Part shown: one piece after another, positions 21,470-30,967 of the stretch | Layout: each line of letters starts with the position of its first letter | Position numbering within the stretch: the stretch's first letter is position 1 | Source of the DNA: Azolla caroliniana | Taxonomy: Eukaryota > Polypodiophyta | Length of the DNA: 64,000 nt | Direction of reading: 5' to 3' | Assembly (NCBI GenBank): GCA_043228905.1 | Contig: JBHGNT010000008.1 | Location: 20,212,001 to 20,276,000, forward strand | Made by a program: the position numbers and the translations under genes | The notes under the pieces: generated by a model | The model's database searches: none | What the model was told of the DNA's origin: nothing | The model's input: only the letters and a program-made list of their open reading frames with translations

Positions 21470-24400
21470 TTACTCGTTCATCGGTTCGTCCTCCATTTCG
21501 GACTGTTCGTCGTCGCTGTCCAGGCCTCTTACATTCGATTCGCCGTCGTGGCGCTTCTTGAATGCCTTGATCCGCTTCCCTCCTACCGGTACCGCCATCC
21601 TCGTACCGTCGAGTTCCGCCAGGTGATACGTCCCATTGTCATTGGCGCTCGTTACCACGTAAGGCCCGAACCACCGCTTTGCAAACTTCCGTGTTGCCCG
21701 GTGCTGGTTGTCGAGGCTGCTGTCGTAGACTAGCACCCAGTCGCCTTCCTCGATTTTCTTTGGTCTGAGCCGGTGCGCCCGGTCGAACCGGGCTTTGTTC
21801 CTCATCCTCGCCATCCGAAGTCTCTCCGCCGCTCGTTTCACGTTCTCTGGCCTCCGCTCGAGCTGGCGTATACGCACCGCTAGCAGTTCTTCCCGGCTCA
21901 TCTCGTCTCTCCAGTCCACGGTCGCCCAAGAGGAGATCGTCCGTTCCATCGTCATGATCGGCTTCTGTCTGAACATGAGCTCTGACGGCATGAACCCGGT
22001 TACCGAACTGTGCATTGTCCGGTCCGCCCACAAGGCATAAGGTAATAGTCGTGGCCAGTTCCCAACCTGGCCTCCGCATGCCCGGACTAGCGCTTTGACG
22101 ATCGGTCCGTGTCCGCGCTCCACCTTCCCGTTCGCCTCCGGATTGTACGCTGTGGTGAGCGAGAGCTTGACCCCTAATCGGTCGAACAACTCCTCGGCCT
22201 CTTCGGCGTCCAACTCCCCGCGGTCAACCACGATCTTCCCGACGCACCCGTACCGGCATATCACGTCCTTGATCAGGAACCGACACACGGCCGCGGTCGT
22301 TTTGTTCTGCAGGGCTCGGCCTTCCACCTGGTTCGTAAGGTCCTCCCGGGCAAGCACCAGATATCACATCTGCCCTACGCCCATCGGCATCGTCACCAAA
22401 TCTACCATCCATTTGAAGTGGATGGCCGGAGGGTATGTAGGGTGAAGCTCGTCCCGATGTCGGACTAGGGAGTGCATCTGACAGCTCTCACAAGTTGTCA
22501 CAAACCGGTGCACGTCCCGGTACAGTCCCGGCCACCAGTACTTCCCCTTTAGCTTCTCGAACGTGGCCCACGTCCCACGGTGTCCAGCCCAGGGGCTGTC
22601 GTGGTAGGCCTTCAACAACTCCTCCTGTTCCTCCTCCATCGCCACTACTCGGAGCGGGATGTCGTTTCTCTTCTTCGGGTGCTTCCACAAGTATCCGTCC
22701 CGGAGAAAGAATCGGTACGCTTTCTTCCGGATCCGGTTGGCCTCGTCCTTTGTCCATGACGCGTCCGGCGTCATCGTCCTCAAGAATCCCCCAATCTGCA
22801 GCCACTCCCCGTCGTACTTGCTCTCATTGAAATCGTTAAGCGCCGGAGTGCTCCCCCCTTCGGTTGTCACGTAAGCCGCCTCGAAGAAGTCCACGCCGAC
22901 TTCCTCGTCCTCCGAAAACATGCCGCCCTCGTCGTCGAACCGCGCCCTCGAAAGCATGTCCGCCATGGCATTGTCTTTCCCGGAAATGTGTCGTATTTCC
23001 GGATCCAGGGACTTGATGTACGCTATCCACCTGAGCATTGCCAGGTCCGGGGTTGCGTATCCGGAAACCATGCCAAGAATCGGCAGGCAATCCGTCTCGA
23101 TAATCACCTCTGTCCCGATCAAATAGTCTTTATCGGCCTTCACCGCCGAAACGATACCCCAGAGTTCGCATTTAACCTGGGTGTATCCTCGTTGTCGCTC
23201 GTTGAGGACCTTCGCGCCGAACCGGATTGGGAATCGAATGCCGTCCCCATCTTCTTGGTTGACGACCCATCCGATCCCGGTCGGACTCGTATCTACCGTC
23301 ATGTAGATGGGAGTACCTTTCTCGTAGACAGCCTTCCGGAGTGCCGGAGCTGCAGCAAGAGCCTCCTTCATCTTTCGGCCCGACTCCGTATGCTCGTCCT
23401 GCCACTTGAATTTTCGTCCCTTTTTCAGCAACCCCTATAGCGGCTCGGCAACGTGGGCGTAATGCGGGATCCATATGTGGTAGAAAGCGCATGCTCCCAA
23501 GAACCTCCGTACCTCCGTGACCGAGTTACAGTCAGGCTTCATTGTGGAGATGGCTTCTACCTTAGCCGGAGACGGTTTCCGGCCATACGGTCCGCATAGA
23601 TGTCCGACGACCATGATCTCCGATTGCCCGAAGGCCGATTTCTCCCCGGAGAAGGTGAGCCTCGCGTCCTCTAGCCTCTGCAGCACCCTCTCGCAGTCGT
23701 CAATGTGTGTCGCCATGAATCTCCGGCATCCGTCCGGTCCGATCGTTTCGTCCTTTTCATCCACCGGACATCCCTTGATCGGGATGTCGTCCAAGAATGG
23801 CATGGTGATGTCCGGGATACAATCCCTCAGCACGTTGTTCATCTCATTCACTATGTGATCCACTGAGTTCGTCCCTCCTTGTGGCAGGGTACACATCCGC
23901 ACTAGGCCGAGAGGAGTCCGCATTGTCGTAATGTCTCTGCTCTCTACGGCTAGTTGGAACTGATCGTACCCCGAGTACAGATCACCAACCGAGTAGATCG
24001 ACCTTCCGGCGAAGGCCTCCGCGAACTCGTCTATCGTTGGTCCGATTCCTGCGTTCCGAATGGTCACTTTGTTGACCGGTGGCAGGTCTTGAATGAAGCG
24101 CAACGTCCCGTTCTTCTTCGGTACGGTAAACCAACGGTTTGAGTACGGGGCACTCGACAGTTCGAGGATGCCCATATCGACTTTCTGTCTCAATAGCTCC
24201 ATCAGCTCCGGGATGTGAGCTCTCGGTACCGGAATTGGTTTGAGATTCCACGGCACATGTGGTACCGTGAATATAACCATCGACTTCACGACTGTCGGGT
24301 CTAGGCACCCGATCTCTTCCGGTGAGAATGCGAAGGCTTTCCTGTGCCTTCCGAGCATTCTCCGAAACCGGTCTTCTTCCGCCGGTAGTAGGAAACCGCC

Positions 24401-24730
24401 CCCACCGATTTTTAGCTCCCGTAGCGTTCTGTCGGTGAAGGTGTGTCCTATGCAGGCCGGATCTCGTAAACTGGGGTCCGACGCGACCCCCTTGATTCGC
24501 AACTCGCTGCCCTCCGGTAAGGGTGCCGCGACTGGCCTTACCTTCCGGTCCACAGTCTTGTACTTCGTGTTAACCTGGGCCGTCCGATCCGACTCGAGCC
24601 CCCGATTGAAGTCCGCGATGACTTCGTACATCTCTTCTGAACAAACCGGTATCGTCCGGTCCTCTTTAAGGCCTTCTCCGACCACCTCTCGCAGTATTCC
24701 CAAGGTATCGTCAAAGGAGACCGCCTCCAC
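21470..24730 (-). pseudogene. G2 Pol: RT, RNase H and integrase in one frame with two in-frame stops
   Basis: The same frame runs 24730-23435, 23431-22364 and 22357-21470, interrupted only by a TAG near 23432 and a TGA near 22361. RT: NRWFTVPKKNGTLRFIQDL, then SVGDLYSGYDQFQLAVESRD, and the catalytic box TMPFLDDIPIKG (FLDD). RNase H: IYMTVDTSPTGIGWVVNQ, then QVKCELWGIVSAV. Integrase: the HHCC zinc site (HDSPWAGHRGTWATF, then CESCQ) and the core Asp at KWMVDLV, Asp at IVVDRGELDAEE and Glu at NGKVERGHG. The C-terminus ends with an acidic tail. The catalytic residues survive, so decay is slight. Confidence 0.9.
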
Positions 24731-24960
24731 GGCTCCGTTGATTTCCTTGCTGGGACCGAGAACTCCGCACGCCCGAAGTCACTCTTCCGTCCTTGTCTTT
24801 TCTCGGCCAACGACGCCCACTATCGTACACCCTCCGTTGTCGGAGAAACAAAACTTCCTACTTATGGTACAAGGTTTCTTCGGTTTTGCCTCTATCGTAC
24901 ATTTGTGGGGTTTTCCCGGAGTGTCCGAACTGTCGCGGCCCCACGCCTTGATAGCCCTCT

Positions 24961-25677
24961 CTAAAAATCCTCTCGGTTCTTGCCACCGAGGGTCTCGCGG
25001 TTTCGCTCGTGGTTCGGTCGCACCGTTAGGAATTGGACCAAATGACGCCCGTCCTGACTCTTGACCCTCGCGTAAGCCGACCCGTTGTCCAGCACCTTGG
25101 TCTCCATCCGCGCTGCCGTAATGTACGGTTCTCCCAGTATGACCGGGTGTGAGGACGTCTCCTGCACAAAGAAGTGCTGATCTATCTCGACATCGCCGAT
25201 CTTGATTCGCACGTTTGGGCAGGCCCCGTGTAGTTCCTCGGTGGCGCACGTCGCCGCCCGTATCTTCCACCCGTGCTTGGTGTTGATCGGCCATTTCCCC
25301 TTCTTGTAGAAGTCCATGGACATCAGGTTTATTTCCGAACCGTGGTCCACCAGCGCCAGCACCGGTTCCTGAACATCTCCGATCTTCACCGGGGTTTCCG
25401 TGGTCGCTCGGGCCCAGTGTGGCCTCGAGTAGTGGCTCTCCTCCCACTCGTCTTCCAGCGCCATGTCCTCCATGTGCGTCGTCCGCACCTCCACCGGCCT
25501 TTCCGGTTCTGTCTCCGTCGACAACCTCTTCCTCTTCACCAAGTCTACGATGGAGTCGTGGAACTCCTTCTTGGCGATTCCGAGCACCTCCCGCAACGAC
25601 AGTTCCACCTTGCTGTCGAGGATTCGTTCTTCCAGGACCTTTCGTAGGTCCGTGATCCTTTCGATCTCCCGGGTCAC
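24961..25677 (-). CDS. G2 retropepsin region (frame distinct from RT)
   Basis: Open frame from ATG 25677: helical N-terminus (REIERITDLRKVLEERI), a basic/acidic linker, then the protease core VLALVDHGSEINLMSMDFY, followed by beta-strand sequence to HPVILGEPYI. The usual D-T/S-G is D-H-G here, with the Asp kept. The frame ends at 24961 and differs from that of RT (24730), which is open upstream to about 25762. A programmed or secondary frameshift would therefore be needed near 25000-24960. Product: aspartic protease that would process Gag-Pol. Confidence 0.75.
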   Translation of the reverse strand: MTREIERITDLRKVLEERILDSKVELSLREVLGIAKKEFHDSIVDLVKRKRLSTETEPERPVEVRTTHMEDMALEDEWEESHYSRPHWARATTETPVKIGDVQEPVLALVDHGSEINLMSMDFYKKGKWPINTKHGWKIRAATCATEELHGACPNVRIKIGDVEIDQHFFVQETSSHPVILGEPYITAARMETKVLDNGSAYARVKSQDGRHLVQFLTVRPNHERNRETLGGKNREDF

Positions 25678-25901
25678 TCCACCCGGTTACCTCCTGGACC
25701 CGCTTCTCCACGCGGTCCGTCTCGTCTTTCTTTAGTCGGGCACCGGCGAGGCCTTCCAGCACCGTTGGCCAGAACCCGTCTTTTCTTCGACCAGGTCACT
25801 CCACCCGGTTACCTCCTGGACCCGCTTCTCCACGTGGTCCGCCTCGTTTTTCTTTAGTCGGGCACCGGCGAGACCTTCCAGCACCGTTGGCCAGAACCCG
25901 G
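25674..25901 (-). repeat. Tandem duplication of 122 bp in G2 gag-protease joint
   Basis: 25674-25779 and 25796-25901 are nearly identical ('tcactccacccggttacctcctgg...ggccagaacccg') at a period of 122 bp. Since 122 is not a multiple of three, the duplication shifts the frame between gag and protease, duplicating the peptide KRVQEVTGWSD. Confidence 0.85.
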
Positions 25902-27042
25902 CTTTGCTCTCCTTCCGGGCCTCGCTGCCACCGACCCGAATACCGGCCGACGCCGAGTAGTGGACGGTCTCCGCGTGCCGGGCCGCCGCCTCTTCCATCA
26001 GCCTTTTCATTCCTCCTCGGCTGTCATTTCGGTTCAGGGCCCTCCGGGTATCGTTGGCATGCACCCGACCTTCCCACAGGTACACTACCCGACTTCTTAA
26101 AGCCTCCGCAAAGTCCCCGCAGTCTTTCCGGATGTGGCCAACCTCGTCGTACCACATGCACCTATTTCCTGCCGGAGGCCGTCAGTCACGAGCCTGTTCG
26201 CCACCTTCCCTCCGAGCCTGGGCGATCTGTAGATCCTTTACCGCCCGTGTCAACTCCTCCAAAGCTGCTCCCCCGGACGAGCCTCTGACCACGCCAGTCG
26301 AAGCCGAACCGGTTTCGAGCCACTCCCGGGTCTCTTCCCGTCGCGCCTGCGGTATCGGTTCGAGCTTCCTTGCTGCGACAGGACCCGCCTCGGTCGCCCC
26401 TGTATCATCCCACTCCCACCGTTTGTCAAAACGGCCGCAGACTCTTTTTACCGCGGCCTAGTCGGCCGTCAGCCTGTCTTCGGTTTCCAGTAAGGAGCCC
26501 ACTTGCTCCCGATCCCGTGCGTCAACCGATTTGACAAACAGTAGGACATAACTTGTGTCCAGAACGGTCCGATCGAGCGCCGAAAGGCGCGCAAAGCGAT
26601 CCTCAAACTCCCGGAGGAGTGCCGACGCATTTCTTCCTTTGCCGGGGGACTCCACCCACTCCATGAAGCCCCGCTTCGAAAGTCGAAGCGCGTCATCCAG
26701 CCCGTATTTCTCCAGGAGCCGTCCTTCGAACTCCTCCTAGGTCCAGCTCTCCGCCCGGACCTCGAGCACCTCCGCATGGATGCCGGGCATCGCCACTCAA
26801 GGGAATCCGGCAAGACGCCTCTCTTCCGGAATATCCCTCATCAACATCTCCGCCCGGTAGGACGCCAAATAACTCGTGGCATCCTTTCCACTGAACCGGC
26901 CGATCATACCGACGATCGCCTCAATAGCTTTGTCAAGGGCGCCGGTGCCCTCGCGCATGCTCACTATCCGGTCCACGGCCGAAGCCATGGCCTCTGCAAG
27001 ATCCGACCCCCTCATCTTCCGCTCCTCTGCCGCCTTGTTCAC
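25770..27042 (-). pseudogene. G2 Gag, with stops and a damaged zinc knuckle
   Basis: Starts MNKAAEERKMRGSDLAEAMA at 27042. Capsid-like helices follow: RFSGKDATSYLASYRAEM, then GFMEWVESPGKGRNASALLR, then LREFEDRFARLSALDR. Stops occur near 26798, 26737, 26458 and 26190. The nucleocapsid motif reads CMWYDEVGHIRKDC: the second Cys of a CCHC knuckle is replaced (Tyr/Asp), so zinc binding is doubtful. Confidence 0.8.
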
Positions 27043-27059
27043 ATCGGGTTCACCAAATA

Positions 27060-27707
27060 TGTCGCGTTACTACGCGCGTGCATGGAGAAACGAGGCGGGA
27101 CCACCGGGGTCTTGAATCGAAGAGCAGGTGATAGGAGGGGAAAGAGAAAGAGAGAGACGACCGGTTACATATGAGCAAAGAAACACAGGGACACGACCCG
27201 TCAACGCAGAAAACACGAATGGGCACAGAGACAGAGAGACACGAATGTTTGTATATTAACAAATGACACAAAACAACAGAGTACGCGAGCGGTTACAACC
27301 GAACAGGCCGGCGAACAGATGTCGATGCCTATTCGTCTGCGCACGAAAGGGGATAGGATGGAGGTGCTGCCAGAAGCACACGGGCATTCCTCGAAGCAGC
27401 GCGAGCCTCCCGAAATCCTGCAGAGAAGAGCGACGGAGAACGAACAGAGGAGAAGCGTTCGGTTACGGTCCGACAACAGTTCGTCCTCCTCAATGCGCGA
27501 TCCCTTCTCCCCTCGCCTCCCTCTCTTTTATAGCTCCATGAAGGGAGCCGTTTCCCTCATTAACTTCCTACCTACCGAATCTAACTACCTAGGATATACC
27601 TTTGTACCTAATCCTTTACTATATACATTAGAGGGCGCGCACGCGTGAAGAGCCGGTTCACGCGCGCTATACACCGATTGCGCTAAGGGACGGTTTTCTT
27701 CATGACA
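27060..27707 (-). repeat. G2 5' LTR (648 bp)
   Basis: Termini TGTCGCG and CATGACA. On the minus strand the LTR is followed by TATTTGGTGAACCCGATGTG, the probable primer site. Confidence 0.9.
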
Positions 27708-28860
27708 CCGTGCCGGAATCCAACACCTTTTTCTTCCCTTTCTCTTTGCGCGTAAGCCGTCTCCTTGGCTTCCTGCGCGGGGAATGTACAGCCGAGTCTC
27801 CACTACTCGCCGGCTCTTCATGGAACTGGTCGAAACGACTCAATTGTCCATTCGGTCCAGTTAACCGAAACGAAATCGGATTCTCTTCGCGGGTCCCGAT
27901 TTCAGGCTCATTTGGAGGCATCTCAGTCTCTCTGACCTCATCGATAGAACTCGGATTGGAGGTGAGGTCTGGAGTCGGGGGCAAGTACCAGGACACAAAC
28001 TCATCAAACACAACGTCGCGGCTCACGCGCGTTTGTTTGGTACGCGGGTTATAGCACTTATAACCATTCTGCTCGCCCGAATAGCCGACCAAGATACCCT
28101 TCTCGGCTTTTGCGTCCAACTTCCTCCTTTTCTCCTTCGGCACATGCACATACGCAATGCTACTGAAAACTTGTAAGTGTCGCAAGTTTGGCTTCGTTCC
28201 GAAATATAGCTCGTGCGCCAACACTTTATCTCTAATCCGATTCTGGATGTATACCATGGTCCTTACCGCCTTGGCCCAATAGAACTTGCAAAACCTCTTC
28301 TCTTCCAGCATTGCCCGTGCCGCTTCCACAACCGATCGATTTTTCCTCTCGGCCACACCATTTTGCTCCGGCGTGTATCTGCAACTGAATTCGCGCCGAA
28401 TTCCCATCTGTGGTAGATAACCGTTGAATTGACCGGAAAAGTATTCTTTTCCGCCATCTGACCGCAAGCACTTGATCTATTATTCTGTTTCCGTTTCCAC
28501 GAACCCTTTGAGGTCCCGGAAACAGTCGAAGACTTCGCTCTTCCTCTCGATGAGGTAGATCCATGTGTGCCACATGTAGTCGTCGATGAAGGAGACGAAA
28601 TATCGGCTCCCGCCAAGACTAACGTTTTGTGCCGGCCCCCACACATCGGAGTGTATCACATCGAGCTTGTTCCGGCTCTAGTTACGCTCGTAGGGGAAGG
28701 GAAGTAGGTATTGCTTCCCAAGCTGGCAGGCTTCACAAATTTATGCCTTCTAGCCACTAAATTTGGGCAATCCGAACACTACTTGTTTCGATTGCAGGTC
28801 TTGAAGCCGCTGGTAGTTGACGTGGACTATCCGCTTGTGCCATAAGTCGATGTCCGACTT
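27708..28860 (-). pseudogene. C1 integrase, mostly open, broken at the N-terminal end
   Basis: The open frame 28467-27700 includes MRSDGGKEYFSGQFNGYL, FSCRYTPEQNGVAERKNRSV (the third catalytic Glu region) and the copia 'GKG' region KRRKLDAKAEKGILVGYSG. The first catalytic region (WGPAQNVSLGGSRYFVSFID-type) lies in shifted frames around 28467-28700, after at least one stop. It ends at the CCGT target duplication; the protein continues at 20740. Confidence 0.85.
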
Positions 28861-28872
28861 GACTTTTTGTCC

Positions 28873-30183
28873 CTACGCGAACATTGCGGTGCCACCGTCA
28901 GTAGAGTCGAGGATGAACATCCTCCCATCTCTGCGCCCTTGCACAATAATACGGCCTTCTTCCTTAATGAAGCACCCGAGGTGTGTAAACCGAACCTGCA
29001 TCCCCTGGTTGACGATCTGCCCGACCGACACCAGATTCTTCGTGATGGTTGGGACGTGTAACACGTTCATAAGTTTCCCTTTCTGCCCGACATGGCTCAA
29101 GGGAACTTCACCGACATTCGCGATCGGATGCGGAGTGTCATCTCTGGTTGCGACTACTCCTGATTGCATCGGTTTCTCAAGGTATGAGAACCACTCCTCG
29201 TGGTACGTCATGTGGTTTGACGAGCCGGAGTCGACGTACCACACCTCTTCTGACTTCGGGGTGATCTTCTTCATTAAGTTTGCTTCGTGTCTCGTCATGA
29301 AGACTGACCCTTTTTCGGGTTTTCCGGATCCTTCTGTGTATTGCGATCGTTGCCGGTTTCCTTTGTCGGTATGTCCGGAACTAGATCCGGACCCGGTCCT
29401 CTCCGTCTCGGCGCGCTTTTTCCAGCACTCTCTCTCCTTGTGGCCTTTCTTACCACAGTACCAACATTCCACGACGAATTTCCTTTGCCGATTCTCGTCA
29501 CCTCGACTCCCCCTATTTCCGGAGGGTCCGGAATTGCTGTCGGCATCACTTCGGTGCCTTCTTCCTTGATCCCATCCGCCGCCTCCATTGCGTACCGACT
29601 CGCCTCGTTCGCCACGACCACGGGGCCTATCTCCCTCCGTGTACAACATCTTGTTGCCAGTGTGCGTGCTTGTTGATGCACCCACGTGGTTCTCCTCTAC
29701 TAGGAGCATCGACTGCAAGTCGAAAAAGGACGGTGTATTCTCCCGGGTACACACAACAGTTCGGAACGCACCGAACTTTGACGCCAAAGCCCCGAGACAG
29801 ACCTGGACCATCTCGCTATCCTCGATGTTCACATCGATGGAAGCTAAGGAGTCGCATATGTCCTTGATCTTCAAGGTATAGTCAGCTACCGACAAATCGC
29901 GTTGTCGTAGGTTGCTCAATTCCTGTCGGCGTTTTTGCATCCCGAACGTAGTTTAATAGTTGTTCACCCACACAAGACGCGAAGCAGTACAACACTCTGC
30001 TCGCCGATTGTTCCCACACCGGGAAGTCTTTGTGTGTCGAATCGGGTGCTGTGTCATTTGCACCATCGACATAGCTCCAATAACTGTGTCCAAGCAGGTA
30101 CTGGTGCATCTTGTAAGGCCAAGACGCGTAGTTGTTTTTGTTGAGCTTCTCCGTCAGAAGCGAGCTAGCCATTCCTCTGTCCA
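28873..30183 (-). pseudogene. C1 Gag-protease, with a deletion/frameshift in gag
   Basis: Start MDRGMASSLLTEKLNKNNYA at 30183 (UBN2/DUF4219-like copia gag). The frame breaks near 29940, where the sister C3 copy (57453-57560) has extra sequence, so a short deletion is likely. It resumes RQELSNLRQRDLSVADYT and runs through the zinc knuckle CWYCGKKGHKERECW and the protease active site WYVDSGSSNHMTYHEEWF. Open for 355 codons to 28873. The D-S-G catalytic triad residue is present. Confidence 0.85.
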
Positions 30184-30253
30184 TCGGTTTTCTTGTTCTT
30201 CTTCATTGGTTTTTCCTTCAAGCAAATTCGGTTTCAGAGGTTCTCAACCCTCG

Positions 30254-30266
30254 CGCTCTGATACCA
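30254..30266 (-). promoter_or_regulatory. C1 primer binding site (initiator tRNA-Met)
   Basis: Minus strand TGGTATCAGAGCG directly follows the LTR terminus ...TTTTCA. This is the classical plant copia iMet-tRNA primer site. Confidence 0.95.
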
Positions 30267-30609
30267 TGAAAAGAATGGTGTGCGGAAGCAATATAGAAAA
30301 ACTGAACAACAGAAAACACAGGTTTAATGGAAAGCTTAGGTTTGCAAAGTACGCACAGGAGAGACAAAGAGAGAGTAAACACAAGAACTTAATTCAAAAA
30401 ATAATACTCAATCTGTACATAGGATGTGCTCAATGAGCACTTTTATACAAGCCCTAACAATCGGGCTGGCACAAGTATTGACAGTACTTGACTACTCATA
30501 AATGAGCCTTGACTCTTACTCCCAAAACTATTCCTTACGAGGAATATCTTTCTAACGGCCTTTCGGTTTACACACCGATACGGCCTTCCTACGCACCGGT
30601 CCGGCCTAA
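30267..30609 (-). repeat. C1 5' LTR, inner part (interrupted by D1; rest at 39754-39830)
   Basis: Matches 18047-18410 and stops at CTAA (30606-30609), the left target duplication of D1. The remaining U3 part follows D1 at 39754-39830 and ends CTCTCAACA. Confidence 0.92.
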
Positions 30610-30644
30610 AACACGTTCGCGTTCACAAGTGGAAGGATCGCGCA
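30610..30644 (+). repeat. D1 left terminal inverted repeat (35 bp)
   Basis: Begins AACACGTTCGCGTTCACAAG and continues TGGAAGGATCGCGCA. Mismatches with the right end occur at positions 3 and 30 only. Confidence 0.95.
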
Positions 30645-30967
30645 TAAATGGAAGGAGAAGGGAAATTTTAGGGGTTTTTCAATGATTTTACAAAACACAT
30701 TGATACCAGTATCATACAAGTTCAAACATACTATGAAAAAGGTTAAAAATCCACTATTTTCGTGATTTAGAAGTAACTAAAAAAACACGAATTTCAAAAA
30801 CATACATTCTCAATTTATATCACAAACTTTACAACCAATGTTATTTTATAAGAAACGATTTTTGGGAAATCATAAGAATTCAAAACACATGATTTTATAT
30901 TACTCGATTTGTTACAAGCGGAATGTAGTTACACTTAATAGCCAAATATACATTCATGATCACTCCT
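30645..30967. other. D1 left subterminal region, AT-rich, no gene seen
   Basis: AT-rich sequence between the left TIR and the transposase stop codon; it would hold the 3' UTR and poly(A) signal of the transposase gene. No clear repeats. Confidence 0.5.

Larger units (their letters stand above)
20741..27707 (-). mobile_element. Ty3/gypsy element G2, full-length, TSD CCGT
   Basis: Flanked by CCGT (20737-20740 and 27708-27711) inside the C1 polyprotein. 5' LTR 27060-27707, primer site TGGTGAACCCGATGTG, gag (27042 to about 25770), protease (25677-24961), RT-RNase H-integrase (24730-21470), PPT, 3' LTR 20741-21389. The two LTRs are very similar over their length, so insertion is fairly recent. 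The coding region has several stops. LTR family and primer site match the two LARD elements, making G2-type elements their likely helper. Confidence 0.92.
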
